Positions 3,911 through 5,070 of a DNA stretch of 5,070 nucleotides are shown here, in pieces; within the stretch, counting starts at the first letter, position 1, and each line of letters begins with the position of its first letter. A program made the position numbers and the translations under genes. The notes beneath the pieces were generated by a model. It had not been told where the DNA came from. It did no database searches and saw only the letters and a list, made by a program, of their open reading frames with translations. Origin of the DNA: Pseudomonas sp. PGPPP3. Lineage in GTDB: Bacteria; Pseudomonadota; Gammaproteobacteria; Pseudomonadales; Pseudomonadaceae. Location: assembly GCA_002256055.1 (NCBI GenBank), contig NKIE01000251.1:1-5070 (forward strand), given 5' to 3'.

Positions 3911-5070
3911 TTAGGCCTGAACCAAGTGCACCACTAACCCCGCTAGGGCGCAGCCCAGCAGCACTTGGATCACTCCGCGCTTGTAGCGGAACAGCGCCAC
4001 GGCGGCGGCCACGGCGATGATGGCCGAGGGCAAGTCGAAGTGGCCGCTAAAGATGAACAGAAACGACGGTAGAAAGGTGAACCAGGTGACCAGCGTGGCC
4101 GCCAGCGCACCGGCGATGAACGCCTGTTCCGGGCCAAACACCTGCTGCACGTAGCCACCAACAAAGCCGACAAAGGCCACCACCATGATCAACGGCCCCG
4201 GCGTGGTTTCGCCCAGCGCCAGGCCGTCGATCATCTGTGTCGGGGTCAGCCAGCCGTAGTGATCCACCGCGCCTTGGTACACATAGGGCAGTACAGCGTA
4301 GGCGCCGCCGAAGGTCAGCAGCGCCGCCTTGGTAAAGAACCAGCCCATCTGCGTCAGCGTGCCCTGCCAGCCGAACACGGCAGTGAGCACACCCATCGGC
4401 AGCAGCCACAGGCAGGCGCCAACCAGCAGCAACAGCGCCAGACGTGAGGCGCGAAAACGCGCGTGCGCCGGGGTTGGCGTGTCGTCATCAATCAGCGCCG
4501 GGCCAAAGGTCTGCTTGGCCGGTCCGTGACCACCGCCGAGGCTGAAGTGCTGCGGGGCTAGGCGTCCGCCTAGGTAACCGATCACGGCAGCGCCGATGAC
4601 GATGAGCGGGAATGACACGTTGAGGGCAAAAATCGCCACGAAGGACGCCCCGGCAATCCCCCACAGCCAGTTGTTTTTCAGCGCCCGCGAGCCAATGCGG
4701 TGGGCGGCCTGCAGGACGATGGCGGTGACCGCCGGCTTGATCCCGTAGAACAACCCCGCCACCACCGGCACGTCACCATAGGCGATGTACAGCCAGGACA
4801 AGCCGATAAGGATAAACAGCGACGGCAGCACAAACAGCACGCCGGCAATCACCCCGCCCCAGGTGCGGTGCAACAGCCAGCCGATATAAATAGCCAACTG
4901 CTGAGCCTCGGGGCCGGGTAGCAACATGCAGTAGTTGAGGGCATGCAGGAAGCGCCGCTCGGAGATCCAGCGGCGTTGCTCGACCAACTCCTGGTGCATG
5001 ATCGCAATCTGCCCCGCCGGGCCACCGAAACTGATCAAGACCAGCTTCAACCAGAACCAGAAGGCCTGTA
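3911..5070 (-). CDS. chrA: Chromate transporter ChrA, long-chain type (N-terminus beyond window)
   Basis: ChrA is an inner-membrane carrier of the CHR superfamily that exports chromate and lowers its toxicity. The frame is open through the right edge: before the TTG at 5050 the codons for QAFWFW continue in frame and fit the family, so the true start is outside. The visible 385 residues show the two-domain design. The first CHR half carries LISFGGPAGQIAIMHQELVE, RRWISERRFLHAL and MLLPGPEAQQLAIYIG. A polar linker rich in His, Gly and Asp (about 180-205 of the visible part) follows. The second half has KAALLTFGGAYAVLPYVYQ, YGWLTPTQMIDGLALGETTP and GPLIMVVAFVGFVGGY. Each half has several membrane segments. 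The end VVHLVQA looks natural. GC content is clearly higher than in cassettes C-G, so this is likely resident chromosome or another element flanking the array. No chrB or other chromate gene is seen. Confidence 0.95.
   Translation of the reverse strand, partial: QAFWFWLKLVLISFGGPAGQIAIMHQELVEQRRWISERRFLHALNYCMLLPGPEAQQLAIYIGWLLHRTWGGVIAGVLFVLPSLFILIGLSWLYIAYGDVPVVAGLFYGIKPAVTAIVLQAAHRIGSRALKNNWLWGIAGASFVAIFALNVSFPLIVIGAAVIGYLGGRLAPQHFSLGGGHGPAKQTFGPALIDDDTPTPAHARFRASRLALLLLVGACLWLLPMGVLTAVFGWQGTLTQMGWFFTKAALLTFGGAYAVLPYVYQGAVDHYGWLTPTQMIDGLALGETTPGPLIMVVAFVGFVGGYVQQVFGPEQAFIAGALAATLVTWFTFLPSFLFIFSGHFDLPSAIIAVAAAVALFRYKRGVIQVLLGCALAGLVVHLVQA

Noticed and set aside
3725..3937. Plus-strand ORF of 70 codons that could have been an integrase remnant
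   Set aside because: It has no ribosome site, overlaps the end of chrA antisense, and shows none of the conserved Arg/His/Tyr motifs of integron integrases.
4047..4529. Several open frames on both strands inside chrA
   Set aside because: They are shadows caused by the high GC content of chrA, and their products are rich in Arg, Ala, Gln and Pro without recognisable domains.

Overview
The window is a run of integron gene cassettes at the right-hand boundary of a cassette array, next to a chromate transporter gene. It most likely comes from a Pseudomonas-type gammaproteobacterium of the stutzeri/alcaligenes/mendocina kind. Two things point there. The six attC recombination sites are closely related, 75-77 bp long, and of the type I associate with pseudomonad chromosomal integrons. 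The flanking chrA gene is GC-rich and reads as a pseudomonad long-chain ChrA. The species cannot be fixed from the sequence.

All credible genes lie on the minus strand, so the array reads from right to left. From 5070 down to 3911 is chrA, whose N-terminus lies beyond the right edge. From 3910 to about 3666 is a boundary region with no convincing protein gene. It holds two hairpins and an 11-codon ORF with an excellent Shine-Dalgarno sequence. At 3659-3665 a core site (GTTAGGT on the minus strand) marks the 5' end of the first cassette. Six complete cassettes follow: G (3310-3664, small soluble protein), F (2882-3309, three-helix membrane protein with a CPSGGC loop), E (2163-2881, four-helix membrane protein with a soluble tail), D (1622-2162, small lipoprotein), C (926-1621, TPR-like lipoprotein) and B (364-925, GNAT acetyltransferase). 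A seventh, A (1-363), encodes a hydrophobic membrane protein cut by the left edge. Each complete cassette has one gene followed closely by its attC, and three stop codons lie inside the attC itself.

The cassette reading is supported by internal covariation. The first seven bases of each complete cassette's attC (R'') are the reverse complement of the core site at that same cassette's own 5' end, exactly in four cassettes and with one mismatch in two. This is what a circularised cassette should show, and it fixes the boundaries.

No integron integrase gene is present in the expected place beside the first cassette; chrA is there instead. The array is therefore either a cluster of attC sites lacking an integrase or an integron whose intI was lost or moved. 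The cargo is dominated by cell-envelope proteins (two lipoproteins and three membrane proteins out of seven), and four of the cassette proteins have no function I can name. Several cassettes are visibly AT-richer than chrA, which suggests mixed origins.
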